From assembly GCA_028023455.1 (NCBI GenBank), contig JAQFVV010007230.1, positions 1-64,000 of the forward strand: DNA of 64,000 nucleotides. Reading direction: 5' to 3'. The number at the start of each line of letters is the position of its first letter. The stretch's first letter is position 1. This DNA is from Epiperipatus broadwayi. Lineage: Eukaryota; Onychophora; Udeonychophora; Euonychophora; Peripatidae. This document shows, piece by piece, positions 36,634 through 49,552 of this stretch. The notes below the pieces were generated by a model. That model saw nothing but the letters and a program-made list of their open reading frames with translations, was not told the DNA's origin and did not search any database. The position numbers were made by a program, and so were the translations under genes.

Positions 36634-37727
36634 GTTGTGTGATTTGGGGGAGGAGAAGAGAGGTCAGATTGGAACCTACCAGATGCCAAAAGAGGGGATA
36701 GTAGTACTCAACCAAAATGTCAGTATGATTGTGAAGAACAGAGACCGCTGAACAAGCCAAATTATGGTCAAGGGAAGGCCTCAAATTCACCAATGCTAAA
36801 AGATGATCAATAAATAAATCAATTCAGGTAAACGAACATAAAAATACATAAATGAACACTGATTCTGGAAAGTTTTTTTTTAATATTATTGCTAGGTGGT
36901 GGGTTAATATTTATAGTATTTATTATATGGGATTTTATATAAAGCCAAGTAAAAACAAAAGTAGAATTCTTTTTATTTTTTTATGTTGTTTTTGCTTTGT
37001 ATGTGTAAGCTCAGAGAGTCAGATAAGTTGTGGCTATGGAGCTGTGGAGGGGAGCGATCTTACAATTCTGTTGGTGGATGATGAGTTTGGCTGCTAGATC
37101 AAGCACATTGTGTGTTGTGCACTGTATATAGTTGCTGCTAATTACTGACATGGTCGACCCAGCTAATATAAGATGCAGATGCCAAAAATCTGTTAACTCA
37201 AGCTGGTAAGACTCCAAAGAGAGCATGGCATTTGCAGACAGTCCCACCTGTAAGACTCAAGCAAAGGTCTAGGGCAACCTATAGTTAACCTGAAGACTCA
37301 AAATAAGAGTTGGGTATTATTTTATCTATCTACACTCCTAAGACTCAGAAGCAGCAGAGTATAGTTAGGAAAGTCCTTCCATTTGAAAAAAAAAGTTTTT
37401 TTTTACTTATAAATTTTTGGAGGGGGGGTTGCGTAATCGAAGCCAGTCAGAATGGGGGTTAGCAGTATGTTGTGCATCGCAGGCAGTGTACTCATGAGTG
37501 GTGGTCAGACCCATTGTGTATCATTGGGTTGTTGGTCGTTTTACTCTTCAGTTCCAAAGTTGCAGGGTGGAAAAGTAAATAAAGTAGATTTGAGAATATG
37601 CATATTATTATTTTTTCTATGTATGTGTGTTTTTCTTTTTGCTCATTACTTTAGAGTTATTTTGTGGTTTAGGAATGAGCCATTCAAATACTAAAACAAT
37701 ATTTAAAGGCTTTCAAAGAGGGGGTAT
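36634..37727 (+). other. Interior 3' region and polypurine tract
   Basis: No pol motif in any frame. The segment ends in CAAAGAGGGGG (about 37715-37724), a polypurine tract just before the 3' LTR, as needed for plus-strand priming. Confidence 0.6.
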
Positions 37728-39562
37728 TATAACAGGGCTGGGTTCAAACCTGTTTTAAAGTATAGTAGGATATGGGCACACATATATATTTAATCAGAAT
37801 TTATATTAAATGCTATTACTTTTTTTGAGTGTGTATGTTTTAAATGAGGAAATAAAAATAGATTCAAACAGAAGAGGGAGGCGGGTTATAGGATTTGTGC
37901 TCTTGTATTTTGTTTAGAAGCGCATGCATTTATATTGCTGTATGGGTGAATAAGTGTAATAAATTCATTAAAAGAAGAAAAATTACATGGCCAAGTTTTA
38001 TTTTCAAGATGGAAGATGAAGTACAGAATTGTTAAAAAGTTATGTTAAATGTAAGAAAAGAATTTAAAATGTATAGATTGCTATCTTGATGGATAAAAAT
38101 TATTTTAATTAAAAGGAAATTGTTTCAAGATGGAAGACAAAGTACAGAATTGTTAAAAAGATATGTTAAATGCAAGAAAAGAATCCAAAAATGTATAGAT
38201 TGCTATCTTGATAGATACAAGTTATTTTAATTAAAAGAAAAATGTTAGGAGTAAAAGACAATGAACGGTCAAATGTGGATTTTCGAGGTGTTGATTAAAA
38301 TTCTTAAACATCAAGAAAGAAAAGTTGCTAAAAGATTTTTTGCAAACCTAAGAAGACTACGTGGTTTCATTTGAAAAAAAAAGAGAGAAAGAATAAAAAG
38401 AAAAAAAAGAATAATGGTAATTAATTAATGAGTTTTGAGAGTTGAACTTTGGCAGACATTCTAGAATTATTAATTCTACTACCAGGATCCCAGAAATATA
38501 AGCTTAAAAGTTATATATAACCATCATCCATGAATAGGCTGCAGTAAACACCAAAACAGGCTGGGCTCTGCCAGCCATCCTGCGGAGATACTACTGATGC
38601 TGTCTACATAGGAACGAAGCCCCTTCTAAACCAGAAGCAGAATGACCTTGACCCAAAGACACTGATCTTGCATTTAGGAATCAATGGAGAGACACCAAAA
38701 AGGCACATATTCACCATGCAACAGTATCAATCAAACAAACATTGCCATTCATCTACAATCTTGGGGGAGAAAAATCAAGGTAATATGAACAATTTCTTAA
38801 ATGCTATTCATCTCATAAATAAGAATTTATTTCCAATAAAATAATATAGCATAAAGGCTAAAAGAAAGAAAAAAGAAATCTTTGATATACCGCCAAACAT
38901 AGTGCTATGGATGAATAGACTAGATAATGACATTTCATTTGTTTTGTATTCTATGATTTATCTGTTTTATTATATTTATGTATCTGTGCAGTATATGTGT
39001 TTGCATATGTTATATTCGAATATTGGAGCACAAGCCAATAAATAATTATTATGGGATTTTGCTTTTTTTTAATATATATTAATGATTATTAATCTTGATT
39101 TTAAGTACGAGTGTGTGCATTCAGTGTTAATTTCTTTAAATTTAGATCGGATCATAGAGTTAGAGAATAGCGGTAAAAACAAAGAAAATAATATATTCAG
39201 AGAATCGTTTATGCATCTATGTGCACATTTGTTTCCCCCATGTCTTTTCCCTGTTTAATAACCACCTGCCCTGAGCGAGCTAGCCAGGGGTAGGAGCTCT
39301 ATCTATTAAAAATTGATACTCAATCTCTCCCAGCATAATTCTTATTTATTTGTAGATAGGATTGGTGCTTGGAGTCAATAATTGATATCCATAAATATGC
39401 CGGGTGAGCAATAAGAGTACCGTGCAGAATTACTTATATATATATATGTTTGTGTTTTAGTTTTAAGAAGAGAGAGAAAAAAGAAACTATTAGATTTTAA
39501 ATACATAAATATGCGTATGTTATATACATACATGATTCACATGGCTAGGGTACCCCATTACA
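37728..39562 (+). mobile_element. 3' LTR of Gag-only LTR retrotransposon
   Basis: Starts TATAACAGGGCTGGG and ends TACCCCATTACA, followed by GTATATAT. Collinear with the 5' LTR including the 120-bp tandem duplication. It differs by scattered substitutions and small indels, so the insertion is not recent. The outer flanks of the whole element are TA runs. Confidence 0.85.
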
Positions 39563-39589
39563 GTATATATATATATATATATATACTGT

Positions 39590-39790
39590 AAGGGCACAAT
39601 ATATATATATATAAATGAGTGTTCTTTACTTCACACTCAATCTCTATTACTTAAAACATAACAGTTCTTCATTAAGACCTTACCTTTTGATAAAGATAAA
39701 TGTTATTTAATTTAAACATTGGAAATTAATAATAAAAAATACATGGTATAACGCAAGTAAGAGTTGATCTTTATATATATATATTATTTT
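39590..39790 (-). mobile_element. Small noncoding repeat, copy 2
   Basis: Reverse-complement partner of 32466-32670, bounded by TA runs on both sides. It sits immediately after the LTR element. Confidence 0.5.
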
Positions 39791-41042
39791 CACTTCGTTG
39801 CTTATCTGTAATAATTTTACATAGTATAACTGGTGAAGGGTTTTTTCCGCGTTGAATTAATGAAAGAAGAATATATCTGTGTGTAGAAATATGTCATGAT
39901 AAATTTATATTAATTTTAATAAAGAAACTGCATTTCATATGTTAGCAAAATATATGTTTTTTTCTTCTAATTATTAGAAATATGACAGCACATTCATGTT
40001 ATAATTGTGTTATTACATTCTTTATTAAAAAAACTTGAGAGAATATTCGAAAATCAGTGATATAAAAAATTGATGTAACAAATTTTTATGTATTATAATA
40101 TTGATACAGAAACAGTACTTTAATGATTTTCAAAAAAAATATATAATTTTATTCTACTATTATTTCATCGAACTACTGAATCAAGTAATATAAAAAAGTC
40201 TTAGTATAAGACATATTTTGGAGTCAAGTTATATGTCTTTTCTTTTAAATTTTTTGCAATAGAGTGATGGACTGAATAACTAAAAGTCCACGATTGCAAC
40301 TCAACTCTAACAAATCTAATGTTCAAACATCTTATGACCCTCTCCCAATTTCTTGAAACAAACAGTCCAACTTTATTATGCTACTTGATTAGAAAATTAA
40401 ATGTTATGCGCATATAATGTCATTGCTATTTCTATAGTCTAAAATTTGTTAGACTAAAATAAAGCTAAGATAAAATAAAACAAAAAAATACACAAGCAAT
40501 GGTTAACAACATTTACAAAATTATAAGATTGCATAAAAATTAGAAAAAATAATCTACAATTGTAAAGAATAATAATTAAAGCCTTTTTCCTTTGATTAAA
40601 AATATATAGTATTCGAATTATTAATTAAACGTATTTATTAATCGTTAGTTGATTAATGTGACTTATGAAATTGAGAGAAGTGGGTAAAATTTGTTCTACT
40701 GACACTCCCATTATTATAATTTTGTTTTTAAGTAGCCACTTTGAAGCCAACCATTCAATATTGGCTGATTTAATATATACAGTATGTAGTTTTGTGACCA
40801 AAAATAAATAGGAAAATTAAGCAAATAAAAAAAAACCCATGAAAATTATTGTCAACTGCAATTAATTATTTTAATTGATAGCTTATATTATTCAACACTT
40901 GTGGATAGACATTTAAACAATTGTCCATTATTTAAAGCTGCTATTTTTAGTTTTTATTATGATATGTTCATTTCCAAATTTGAAGTACAATTCAATAATG
41001 ATAAAAATAAAATTATCTTTTAAAGGTATATATATATATATA
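39791..41042. other. AT-rich spacer, nothing recognised
   Basis: No open frame above noise, no terminal repeats and no RNA gene seen. It ends in the TA run that flanks the next element. Confidence 0.6.
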
Positions 41043-42626
41043 TATAACGGTCAGAATGATGTTAGAGTCTTACCATATCTGCACTACAGGGCACCACTAG
41101 GTTACTCAAACCTAGAAAATTTATAGAGTAGGCAGATATGCGCTGTTAAGATCTAACTTTTACATATATATGGTTTATTCCAACTGTCAGCCCAAGTCAC
41201 TAGCTCAGTGAGATGCAGAGATTTATAAAATATAAATTATTTAAAATATATCTTCAATATTAAAAAATTAAATATAAAGTAATTAACACACAAACAACAT
41301 TTATTAATGCACATATATAAACATTTAAAATTGAAGAACAAAATTTATTATTTTTAGATTGGTTATTAATTTTTAAATTTAAATTATTAAGAAAGTCCAC
41401 ACCAATGGACATTTTATAAAAGTTTGTTTTATAATGTTGAGTACAGATAGGCTACATAGATTACTCAGTTAAAAACATTTCAAAATTAACGATCAAAATA
41501 TAAAGCCATTGATGGAATTGCAGAGAGAAATTTACAAGAAACCCAATGGCATTCATCATAAGATGCCGCATTGACACCAATAACTTAAAAAACATTCAAA
41601 TAAATACATTTTTAGATACTCAATATGAGGTATCATATTTACTAAATATCTATATATTTTAATCAAATATGAGAATAAAAACATAATTAAACGTTAATGA
41701 ATCTATGCAGTCATCTATACCCAACTTAAATTTAATGCATTTAAATAATTGTCAATAAAAAAAATGGAAATGATTAAGTCAGCAAACTCAAAATATTTAA
41801 AATTAAACATCAATAATTGATTTTGAAATCTTAAGTCAGATTAAAGTTCATTTTAAAAATTAGGTTTAGCTTGTCAAATCTTTAAAGTTCTTAATTATTT
41901 TTTTAAAAATTTTTCAGTTCATAATCTTACAGTAGAAGAGCTCCTGGTTCCTGCTGCCAATTCCCGCAAAATCTTTCCTGGAAGACCGGTCTGTTGTTCT
42001 GGAGATGGCCTTAGCTGCTTCAATCCTGGCACTATTTTATTTCAGAACCCATATGATTCGGGTCTGCAACAGTACCATTCATAATTCAACAGTCATTTCA
42101 TTTAAAATAAGTGAGAGAGAGCAACAAGTGTGTCTTGTCACCTTTCTCACAAAATCAAGCTGGAACTCCTTTAATTTGAATATTTTTTTCCTTTTATACC
42201 AATTGTCCGGATTTACTGAACAATGGTTTTCTGTTCCAAATTTTCGTTATGGTCCGAGCCTTCATTGTTGCTTCTATTGGACATCTAATTGTTCTCTTAT
42301 TTATATCTTTTATTTGACTTTTTTATATAAGAGCTCCAAGGGCTCATTTGCTTTTTGTTTAATTTATAAAACAATCATTTCCATTTACAAAAATATTTTA
42401 TCTTTGGATCTTGTACTTTTTTATAAAAAAGTACGTTCAAATATTTTTTTTTTTTTAAAGAAAATAATATTTTTAAAGTTTTCATTCCATCTGTGCGATA
42501 TATTATATACATTAAACAACTTTTAATTTTCAGTTTTTAAATTAAGTCTTTTTTTTTCTTTTTAATAAATCAATTTTTATTTATAATCTTTTTATTTTAA
42601 TTTAAAATAATGTAACGATAGTTACA
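41043..42626 (+). mobile_element. TGTAACG element copy E, 1584 bp, most divergent
   Basis: Begins TATAACGGTCAGAATG after a (TA)n run and ends TGTAACGATAGTTACA before another. Shared blocks GCACTACAGGGC, AAAATTTATAGAGTAGGCAG and CATCTGTGCGAT place it in the family. The internal hairpin (42111-42150) keeps the TGTGTC loop and an ACAAG/CTTGT plus GTGAGA/TCTCAC stem although the stem sequence is different from A-D. The 173-codon frame at 42005-42526 lies in this noncoding DNA and looks like chance. Confidence 0.65.
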
Positions 42627-42639
42627 GTATATATATATA

Positions 42640-42890
42640 TAAGTGTAACAATGGTCAAGGCTAAATGGGTTTGTAAATAATCATTAAAAACATGTCAACA
42701 CTTAGAAATCCCATTATCAAAAACAATTACCAAACTCAAATGAACCTCCTTTTAATAATAAAGAGACCATTGTTGTTAAACAATAAAAAGATCCCACTTT
42801 TATTGTTTACCTTGACAACAGTTTGAAATTGTTGACTGTTATTGATATTGGCATTGTCTAAGTGTTGAATGGTTTTTAATAATATATATA
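42640..42890. mobile_element. Foldback/MITE-like repeat with nested inverted repeats
   Basis: The outer pair is 42678-42705 and 42858-42884 (CTAAGTGTTGA..TTTTTAAT and its complement). The inner pair is AAACAATAAAA (42778-42788) with TTTTATTGTTT (42798-42808), and a further pair is CAATGGTC with GACCATTG. TA runs lie on both sides. No coding potential. Confidence 0.5.
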
Positions 42891-45800
42891 TTGGAAAAAA
42901 ATATAGACAAATAATAAAAATGAATATTAGGGAAAATACTCATTTCAACATGGAAAAAGATAAATAATAAGAAGCCAAATAAAAATATAGAATAGTTTAT
43001 GGTTTAGAAGAAATGATAGAAAAGCATAAATAAATGGACATAGAGTACCAATTCACCTCTCAATCATTGCAATAAGTTATTGCATTGCATGCCATATGGT
43101 AATGTAAATTCAAATAAAGACCATTTAAAACCTAAATCAATAAATCTAGTAGAATATGTGAGAAATAAGATGTCAAAAAGACTTGATTTATATTGATTTA
43201 ATAAATAAGGCAATACAAATAATACTTTTTTTAGAAGAAAAGAGTTTCAAAAGAAAGCATAAGAATATATTAATACAGGAAGCAGATAAAGATGAAAATC
43301 AATTGTTAGAAAGAAAATATAAATAGATAAAAAATAAAAAATAGAAATGAATATAATCATATATTCAAATAAAGGAACAATGCATTTGCATTACAGTTTG
43401 ATTATTAACAGATAATAATATTTAAGCACTATAACGTGATTCATGCATCAAACAGAAAATGATAATTGATTAGCAAAATGTATGAGGCAAATGTAGAAAG
43501 ACAAAAGTTATTAGGAAAGATCTCATGAATTTAAAACCTGTAAATATTTCTAAGTATTATCTAATGTAACAAGATTTACATGAGTATACATAAATAAAAG
43601 CTACTAAACGCTGCCTCTTAAATACATGAAATAAAAATGTAGAAACTAATAAAATTTCAATTGGGCCAAAGGCTATGAAAAAAGAAGGAATATAAAATTA
43701 TTTAAAAGTATTCTCATATCCCATTTAAAAAAACTCAATTATGAAAAAAAGTAAAAGAAAAGAATTAATGTTAACAGAAAATATTAAATTACTGACTAGC
43801 AAGAAAAAATATAAACATACTTAAGTCTCAATATTAAAAAAAAATATTAGCAACAAAAAAAAAAAAATGATAACATTATTAAGTGCTTGAAAGAAATTTA
43901 CAAAAAAAATGTACAATAATAAAAAAAAAGTAGTTCTTACCAATTATGTAAAAGAAAGCATATAAATAAGATATAATAAATGGCAAAATTTATTAATATT
44001 ATGATGAAATGATTATATATAATATTTTTAAAAAGCAAGTGAAAATATATAGCAGTGTTAGCAAAGCAATACGTTAGAATTTTAAATAAAAAAATAAAAT
44101 AAAAGCAAGAGTGATGAGAGAATTTAAACGAAGTTGAAAAAATAATATTACAAATATTTTTGAAAATAAAGTATTTCAAGTCAAAATAAGTTATTAATAA
44201 TTTATATTTCTTAATATCTAATAAATATAGTGTAAATTATTTTTAAAAAATATCTAAAACCATACTAAATTTGCAAATAAACATGTTTTTGCATCATTGG
44301 AAACTTCAATGTTGTAAAACATCAAATGTTTTACAGCTTTATTAATGGACAATGGTTGAACATGTCAGGGCAGGATTTATGTCTATTGTTAGAGTGGGAA
44401 TTTTGAATTTTATGCTTTTTAGTGCAAAATTTTCGGAAAAAAAAATATTATAATAAAATATACCATTTTACACACATTTTAATGTATAATACTTATGAAA
44501 AAATTCACCAAGGGACGAATTGGCCAAAAGATGAAATAATTCACCTCAATCGATCATTGGGTTAAAAGCAAAAAAAAAATGTGTATATGAAGTTAGCATT
44601 GTTAGCAGAGAGCTCATCACAGCTGCCTTGCAAGCAAGTAGTTGATTGTAGATGGTTGTGGGTTCATGTCCTGGCAGATGCTATGCCATATGAAAAAAAA
44701 TATTACAATATGAGCTATGTATGCCTTCCTCGTTTGAAGTTAGTGAAGTGGATAATTCATATATGCATTTATTGAAAGAGTTTGTTCTGAGTTATGGTCT
44801 GATGGATCGTTGTGATATGATTGAACTAAGATGAAAGATTCACTGTGATAAAAACTGAATTTGAAAATGTACATAATTTATTCTCCACAAATTTTGAAAT
44901 ATCATATTATGTATGGGCCAACTATTGATTGCTGGTTCAGCATGAAATGTTCAGCTTGGGGATAATACATCTTTTTCACATGTCTTTGTTTATACGTTTA
45001 TGACTACACCCCTCCAAAAGGTGTTAAAAGTGTATAGAAACCAATCCCTACCTTGTGTGAGAGTGGTGCTGTGATAATTACACTTCAAAACTGTTATTCA
45101 TTAATGAATAATCTTTAGTCTAATGAATAACTATTAATAAATTATTCATATGATGTCTTATTTTTGCTTCCACATTTAAATTTAGCCACCAATTTTTTTT
45201 ATCGTTTTTTAATTATAGCATAACAGCTTTAGCATTACTAGAACATTTTTGGGCATAAGAATGAATTATATTTTTTTGATAGATACCATTATGTTGAATA
45301 ACGAATTTTTTTACTTATAATAAATCTATTTTATTTATACTTTCAATATTTATGCAATTATAGTAAAATACATCTCCAATATTGAAATCATTTGTTTTTT
45401 CTTTTTTTCCCCTAACTTCATAAAGGTATAGACATTGCCTTATTTAATATAAGAAAGTTTTTTTTTTTTATCTATACATATTTTGTTTGAAGATAATCTC
45501 CTATTATAAGTATTTTAATTAAAGATCATCGTTGAATAAAATAATTATTTTAACAACGTATTTAGCTTGTTTTATGCAATTTATATTCTATATCAGATAT
45601 TGACAACCAATAATAGGCTTCATGAGATATTACCGATCGTAAATTGTGCCAAATTACTAAACAAAACAAAAAAACACCCACAAACACGATGTTTAGTGCG
45701 AAGAATGACAAAATAAAACTATTTGCAAAAAAAATGCTGGTTTTCTCGTAATTGTCCCAATAAATCATTTGTAATTTGTGGAAACAGAAAAAAGGATTTA

Positions 45801-46449
45801 AAAATCTTATTAACAGTATCATATATAAAGCCAGTTTAAAAAGTGTCACGTGATCCATATAGGTCACAGATTGCCAATATCTGAATTAAATAGTTTTAAA
45901 ATGTCTTTACTAAAAACGAAAATAAAAATCTTAAATTGTAAATAAAAGTTTTCTTTTAATCGTAGATCCTCATTACAATCAAATTATAGAACTGCAGTTT
46001 TATATTATATTGTTTTCAGACCAAAAGTTTTAGTATTCTAATAATAATAAATGTAGTTGGTATCCTTTAGATTACTGCCCAAACATGAGAAACAAAGCAA
46101 TACTTGGTCTTTATCAATAATTTGTCATTGTTTATTACACATTTCAATACTTTATTTTACTAACTCAATTTTAAATCCAGTATAATTTTTTTTTTAAAAA
46201 AAAAAACCTCTTACTTAAAGCGTTTTGATTTACGTGTAACATTTGAATTATTTAAAATTAAACTGCTTTATAAAATTAGAACAGAAATTAAAAAAACAAA
46301 GTCGTCTGGAATTTCCATTACTTCTGACACACCAGGATATAGGTTTAAAAAACTAGTAAGGAATTTCCACTGCACTTGACATATTTAAAGAATAGTGGTT
46401 TGACGCAAATAAGATTTACTATTAAGTTATAAACTACAAAACTATCAAA
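42891..46449. other. AT-rich spacer with weak candidates only
   Basis: Contains A-rich simple DNA (43-44.2 kb). A hydrophobic minus-strand frame at 45867-45562 includes FILSFFALNIVFVGVFLFCL and could be a membrane-protein exon, but it lacks convincing splice sites. A tRNA-like patch is noted separately at 44602-44672. Confidence 0.4.
44602..44672 (+). other. tRNA-like patch, possible SINE head
   Basis: GTTAGCAGAGAGCTCATCAC resembles an A box and D arm, and GTGGGTTCATGTCC matches the B box well. The anticodon arm between them is weak (loop CTTGCAA), and no acceptor stem closes. Most likely a tRNA-derived repeat. Confidence 0.35.
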
Positions 46450-46482
46450 ATGCGAAGCAGCATTTGTTTTATATTGATTACG
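46450..46482 (+). CDS. Candidate first coding exon of a secreted protein
   Basis: ATG in the context CAAAATGCG opens MRSSICFILIT and is cut after 11 codons by a consensus donor, ACG followed by GTAAGTAC. A basic residue followed by a hydrophobic run is how signal peptides begin, and a short first coding exon is common for secreted proteins. A TATTTAAAG-like box lies about 60 bases upstream. No downstream exon could be identified, so this is a tentative call. Confidence 0.25.
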
Positions 46483-46987
46483 GTAAGTACTTTTAAAATG
46501 TATTAATTTGTTTAATTTTATTTTTTAAATTTGAAAGGCTAAAAATATAATGCTTATGCGTATGTAATACTTGTTAAAGTCCATTCCACATTGTAATATT
46601 TAGTCATAAATTATAACTCCCACTTTTGAATTTTAAGGAAGTGGTAAAGTTTAACAGTTTAGAATAAAATGTAAGTGTATAGATAATCATTCTAAATTTA
46701 AGTATCTATATATAAAATTATGATACTTTTATTAGAAGACCAAACTCGAAAACAGAGATTTTGTCACAAAGAACTTTCCGAACTCAAAAGTCATCTGATA
46801 TTATTTATTTTTTAATTAGAATGGTTAAAAGAAAACAGATCAAGTAACCTGTTTAATGATTTTTTTTCCCATCAAGGTTGACACAAATGGTTTTATATTA
46901 TAATTAGCAAACAATCTATTTTAATCAAGAGTTGGGTGTTAACTGAATAGACTTCCTTTGTTTGTTTTTTTTTTCTCATGTGTCATA

Positions 46988-47067
46988 GCATCAGCCGGGA
47001 AGCGAACCCGCTAACCCGGGACAACTGCTTGTAAAGCAGCTGTCGCTGACCTCTCCACCACCAATGC
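46988..47067 (-). tRNA. tRNA-like sequence with TAC anticodon and 8-bp T-loop insertion
   Basis: Minus strand: acceptor strand GCATTGG pairs with CTGATGC over seven positions (two wobble pairs). The A box is TGGTGGAGAGGTCAGCG. The anticodon arm is GCTGC-TTTACAA-GCAGT, giving TAC (Val). The T region reads CCGGGTTAGCGGGTTCGCTT then CCCGG. Removing one of two near-identical octamers (GGGTTAGC, GGGTTCGC) leaves a perfect 5-bp T stem with a 7-base loop TTCGCTT. With the octamer present the T loop is too long, or the molecule mimics a long variable arm. No CCA is encoded, as expected in eukaryotes. T-runs flank both sides, so it may be the head of a SINE or a tRNA pseudogene. Confidence 0.45.
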
Positions 47068-48468
47068 TTGACTTGTTTTTTTTTTTTTTTTTGAGAACTA
47101 AAAACAATCAAAATAGCACAAATTCCTAATATTCACTCATAATTATTCAGTAAATTATTCCTAAGATAAACACTTATGATTAGGCTTTTCATCTGCATAA
47201 GCCAAAAGAGTGGGTTTACTGGCATATAACGATAAAACGAATGTGAACTAGATTATATATTCGGTGCCAGTTAGCTAAAAAGTTGTCAATCAAAGCAAGA
47301 GTGACTAAAGATAAAAGGTACTAAGTAAAAATATGATTGTGGACCAGGCTTCCATTTGATGACGGTTTTCTATTTAAGTATTTCCAACTTTAAATTATTT
47401 TCATTTAAAAAAAGCAACTTTAACAATCAAAAGAAATTGAGATTTGTTTTTATTTCTATTTTAATAATTGTAAATGTTTTTTAATATAAGCTTTTTTTAA
47501 AAAAAAAAAAATTTCTTAAGTGCAATGTTGAAAACCTACTGAAAATATATTATCATATTGCATAGACATCGAGTTCTAATGTGTACAAAATTTGAAAAAA
47601 ATTAAGAATTAAAAAAATTGATTACATATTTAACCTAACAATGTAAACATCTGATAGAGTTCTAAAGTTGAATAAGTGACTATTAAAAAACATGAAAACA
47701 AAATAATCTCTGTAATTACTATATCTTCGGATTTGCCAGGCATTTTAAATAAAGAGATGAGTCATGCAATTAAATTTATAAAGAAGTAAGAGATTTCACG
47801 TAGTGATGGAAATATTATTAATATTTTAAAAGCAATTGAAGAAATACAGACGTTGTTGGCAAAAATATTTACCAAATGGATAAATAATAAACATGTTTCT
47901 GATGATTCAAATAATATATTTATGGTCTATTAAAAAAAATTAGTTAAGAATAGAAAATGGGTATTAATTTTATGCCTATTCATAATATTGTCTTGATAAT
48001 GTATTGCTAAAATATTTATTAATTATGTATAAGCATGGAGGCTATCCTTATGTAATTTAGATATAATGACTAATTATCTATTAATATTTATGGGTTTGTA
48101 CTTAAAATATTGAAGAAGAATTTGTTTGAAAAGTTGAAAATGATTATTTAATAATCCATCAACTTAAAGGTTCATTTTGGCTCATTATAAAAAGTTTATT
48201 TACACTTCTAAGCAGATTTATAATTGAACCCTTTGTCAGTGCTTGTATTTATGATTTATTTAAAGAAATTATGCAAGAATAAGAAATGGATATCTATTAC
48301 CTTAGTAATGGATTGATGAATTTTTTATTGATGATGATAAGCATGAACATTATAGTAAACTAATTTACATATAATGAATAATTAATTATTGTCACTTATG
48401 ATATATATACATATGTAAAATAAATAAAATATCCATTAATTAAAAACAATATTGTAATTATAATTGAA
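47068..48468. other. AT-rich spacer, nothing recognised
   Basis: No coding frame of note and no repeat boundaries until the inverted arm of the Penelope-like element. Confidence 0.6.
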
Positions 48469-48507
48469 ATAATATTTTTAACGGTTTACAAACAATTACA
48501 AACAATC

Positions 48508-48564
48508 TTTAAATCCGCAGAAGTACTTTCGGTTACTTTCTAACCTGCCTCAACTGCCATTAAA
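48508..48564 (-). ncRNA. Degenerate hammerhead-like fold, left Penelope arm
   Basis: Minus strand: helix I TTTAA/TTAAA outside and GCAG/CTGC inside, with an internal loop (TG against GGA). Core strand TTGAGGCA instead of CTGANGA, meaning C3 to U and an extra C. Helix II GGTTA-GAAAG-TAACC, perfect. Then GAAA. Helix III AG-TA-CT, then T at the cleavage position. The layout is that of type I hammerheads, which are established in Penelope-like elements. The core changes predict no activity. Confidence 0.45.
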
Positions 48565-48594
48565 TTCAAAAACTAAAAGCGGAAGCAAACGTCA

Positions 48595-49104
48595 TCAATT
48601 CAAATTCCACGAATCTCGTATTTTAATGTTAGAAGCTTGTCGATTTATTAAATGCGTTTTATTCCTGTTTATAAAAATTGCCTCTTTAATTTTTCTTTTA
48701 CTATGGTTTCTCTCTTCGTGAAGAAGTTTTACATTTTCAAAATTAAATTTAAATTTATATTTACATGTTTTTTCATGATCGAAGAAAACTGAAGAAGATA
48801 TTAAATCACCATTATTTTTATTTTTTACACGCTTATATAACAATTTGTGTTCCTTCAATCTTTTCTCAATGCTGCACCCAGATTCACCTATATGTGATAA
48901 CATACAATCACAAAAAATTTGATATATGACATTACTTTTTTGCTTGACAAGTATGACATCCTTAGAATTATTAACTAATTTATTAATATTGTTTGGAACG
49001 TAGAATGAAACATTAAATACATTCTTATATAAATCCTTAAAAAATTTTACTTGTGGATTTGAAATAAATGGAATAGATATCCATTTTTTATTATTAATCT
49101 TCAT
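48595..49104 (-). pseudogene. Penelope-like element GIY-YIG endonuclease domain
   Basis: C-terminal domain that would nick the target for retrotransposition. Residues 1-55 lead in (FKDLYKNVFNVSFYVPNNIN). The nuclease core reads NVIYQIFCDCMLSHIGESGC, then SIEKRLKEHKLLY. In the family this is Y..C..C....YIGETGR.....R..EH. Here YIG is HIG and the Arg after ETG is Cys, so two key residues are lost. The conserved C-C zinc-like spacing and RLKEH are kept. ERNHSKRKIKEAIFINRNK is the family's usual end, with the conserved Glu in KEAIFI. A frameshift at a T10/A10 run near 49121-49134 separates it from the RT part upstream. Confidence 0.8.
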
Positions 49105-49109
49105 TTCTT

Positions 49110-49472
49110 TTAAATTAAAATAATTTTTTTTTTAAATTGACTTAAAGTATTGTTTATTTGTTCCATTTTATAACCAACATCAAGCAATTCCTTGGCAAAT
49201 ATCTCAATATTTTTCAATTTATCACTTTGGTAATGACATAATTTTTCATTCCGAAACAAAAAAGATTTAAAACTTGCCATCTTATGCATCATTGGTACTT
49301 TTGATTTACAATTTATATATCCTCTTTTTTGCAATGGCTTAATTATTAGTTTATAATTTAATATATTGTTATCTCTTGTGATCATTAAATCTAAATAGTT
49401 AATCTTATAGTTCTGTTCTTTTTCAATAGTCCATTTCAAGCCATTCAATTTATTTAATTCCTCTATAAGCAA
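49110..49472 (-). pseudogene. Penelope-like element RT C-terminal part
   Basis: Reads KINYLDLMITRDNNILNYKL, then IIKPLQKRGYINCKSKVPMM, then HKMASFKSFLFRNEKLCHYQ and KELLDVGYKMEQINNTL. It corresponds to the L-x-FLD..I segment and the following helices of Penelope-like RTs (expected RKPT is IKPL; the R-x-C spacing survives as NEKLCH). The catalytic motifs A-C lie upstream and are absent, replaced by the inverted 3'-end arm. It is a truncated remnant. Confidence 0.7.
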
Positions 49473-49552
49473 ATCGACAAGCTTCTAACATTAAAATATG
49501 AGATTCATGGAATTTGAATTGATGATGTTTGCTTCTGTTTTTAGTTTTTGAA

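Noticed and set aside
42005-42526. 173-codon plus-strand frame
   Set aside because: It lies wholly inside noncoding TGTAACG copy E, is Phe/Leu/Ser-rich in the manner of T-rich DNA, and has no counterpart in copies A-D.
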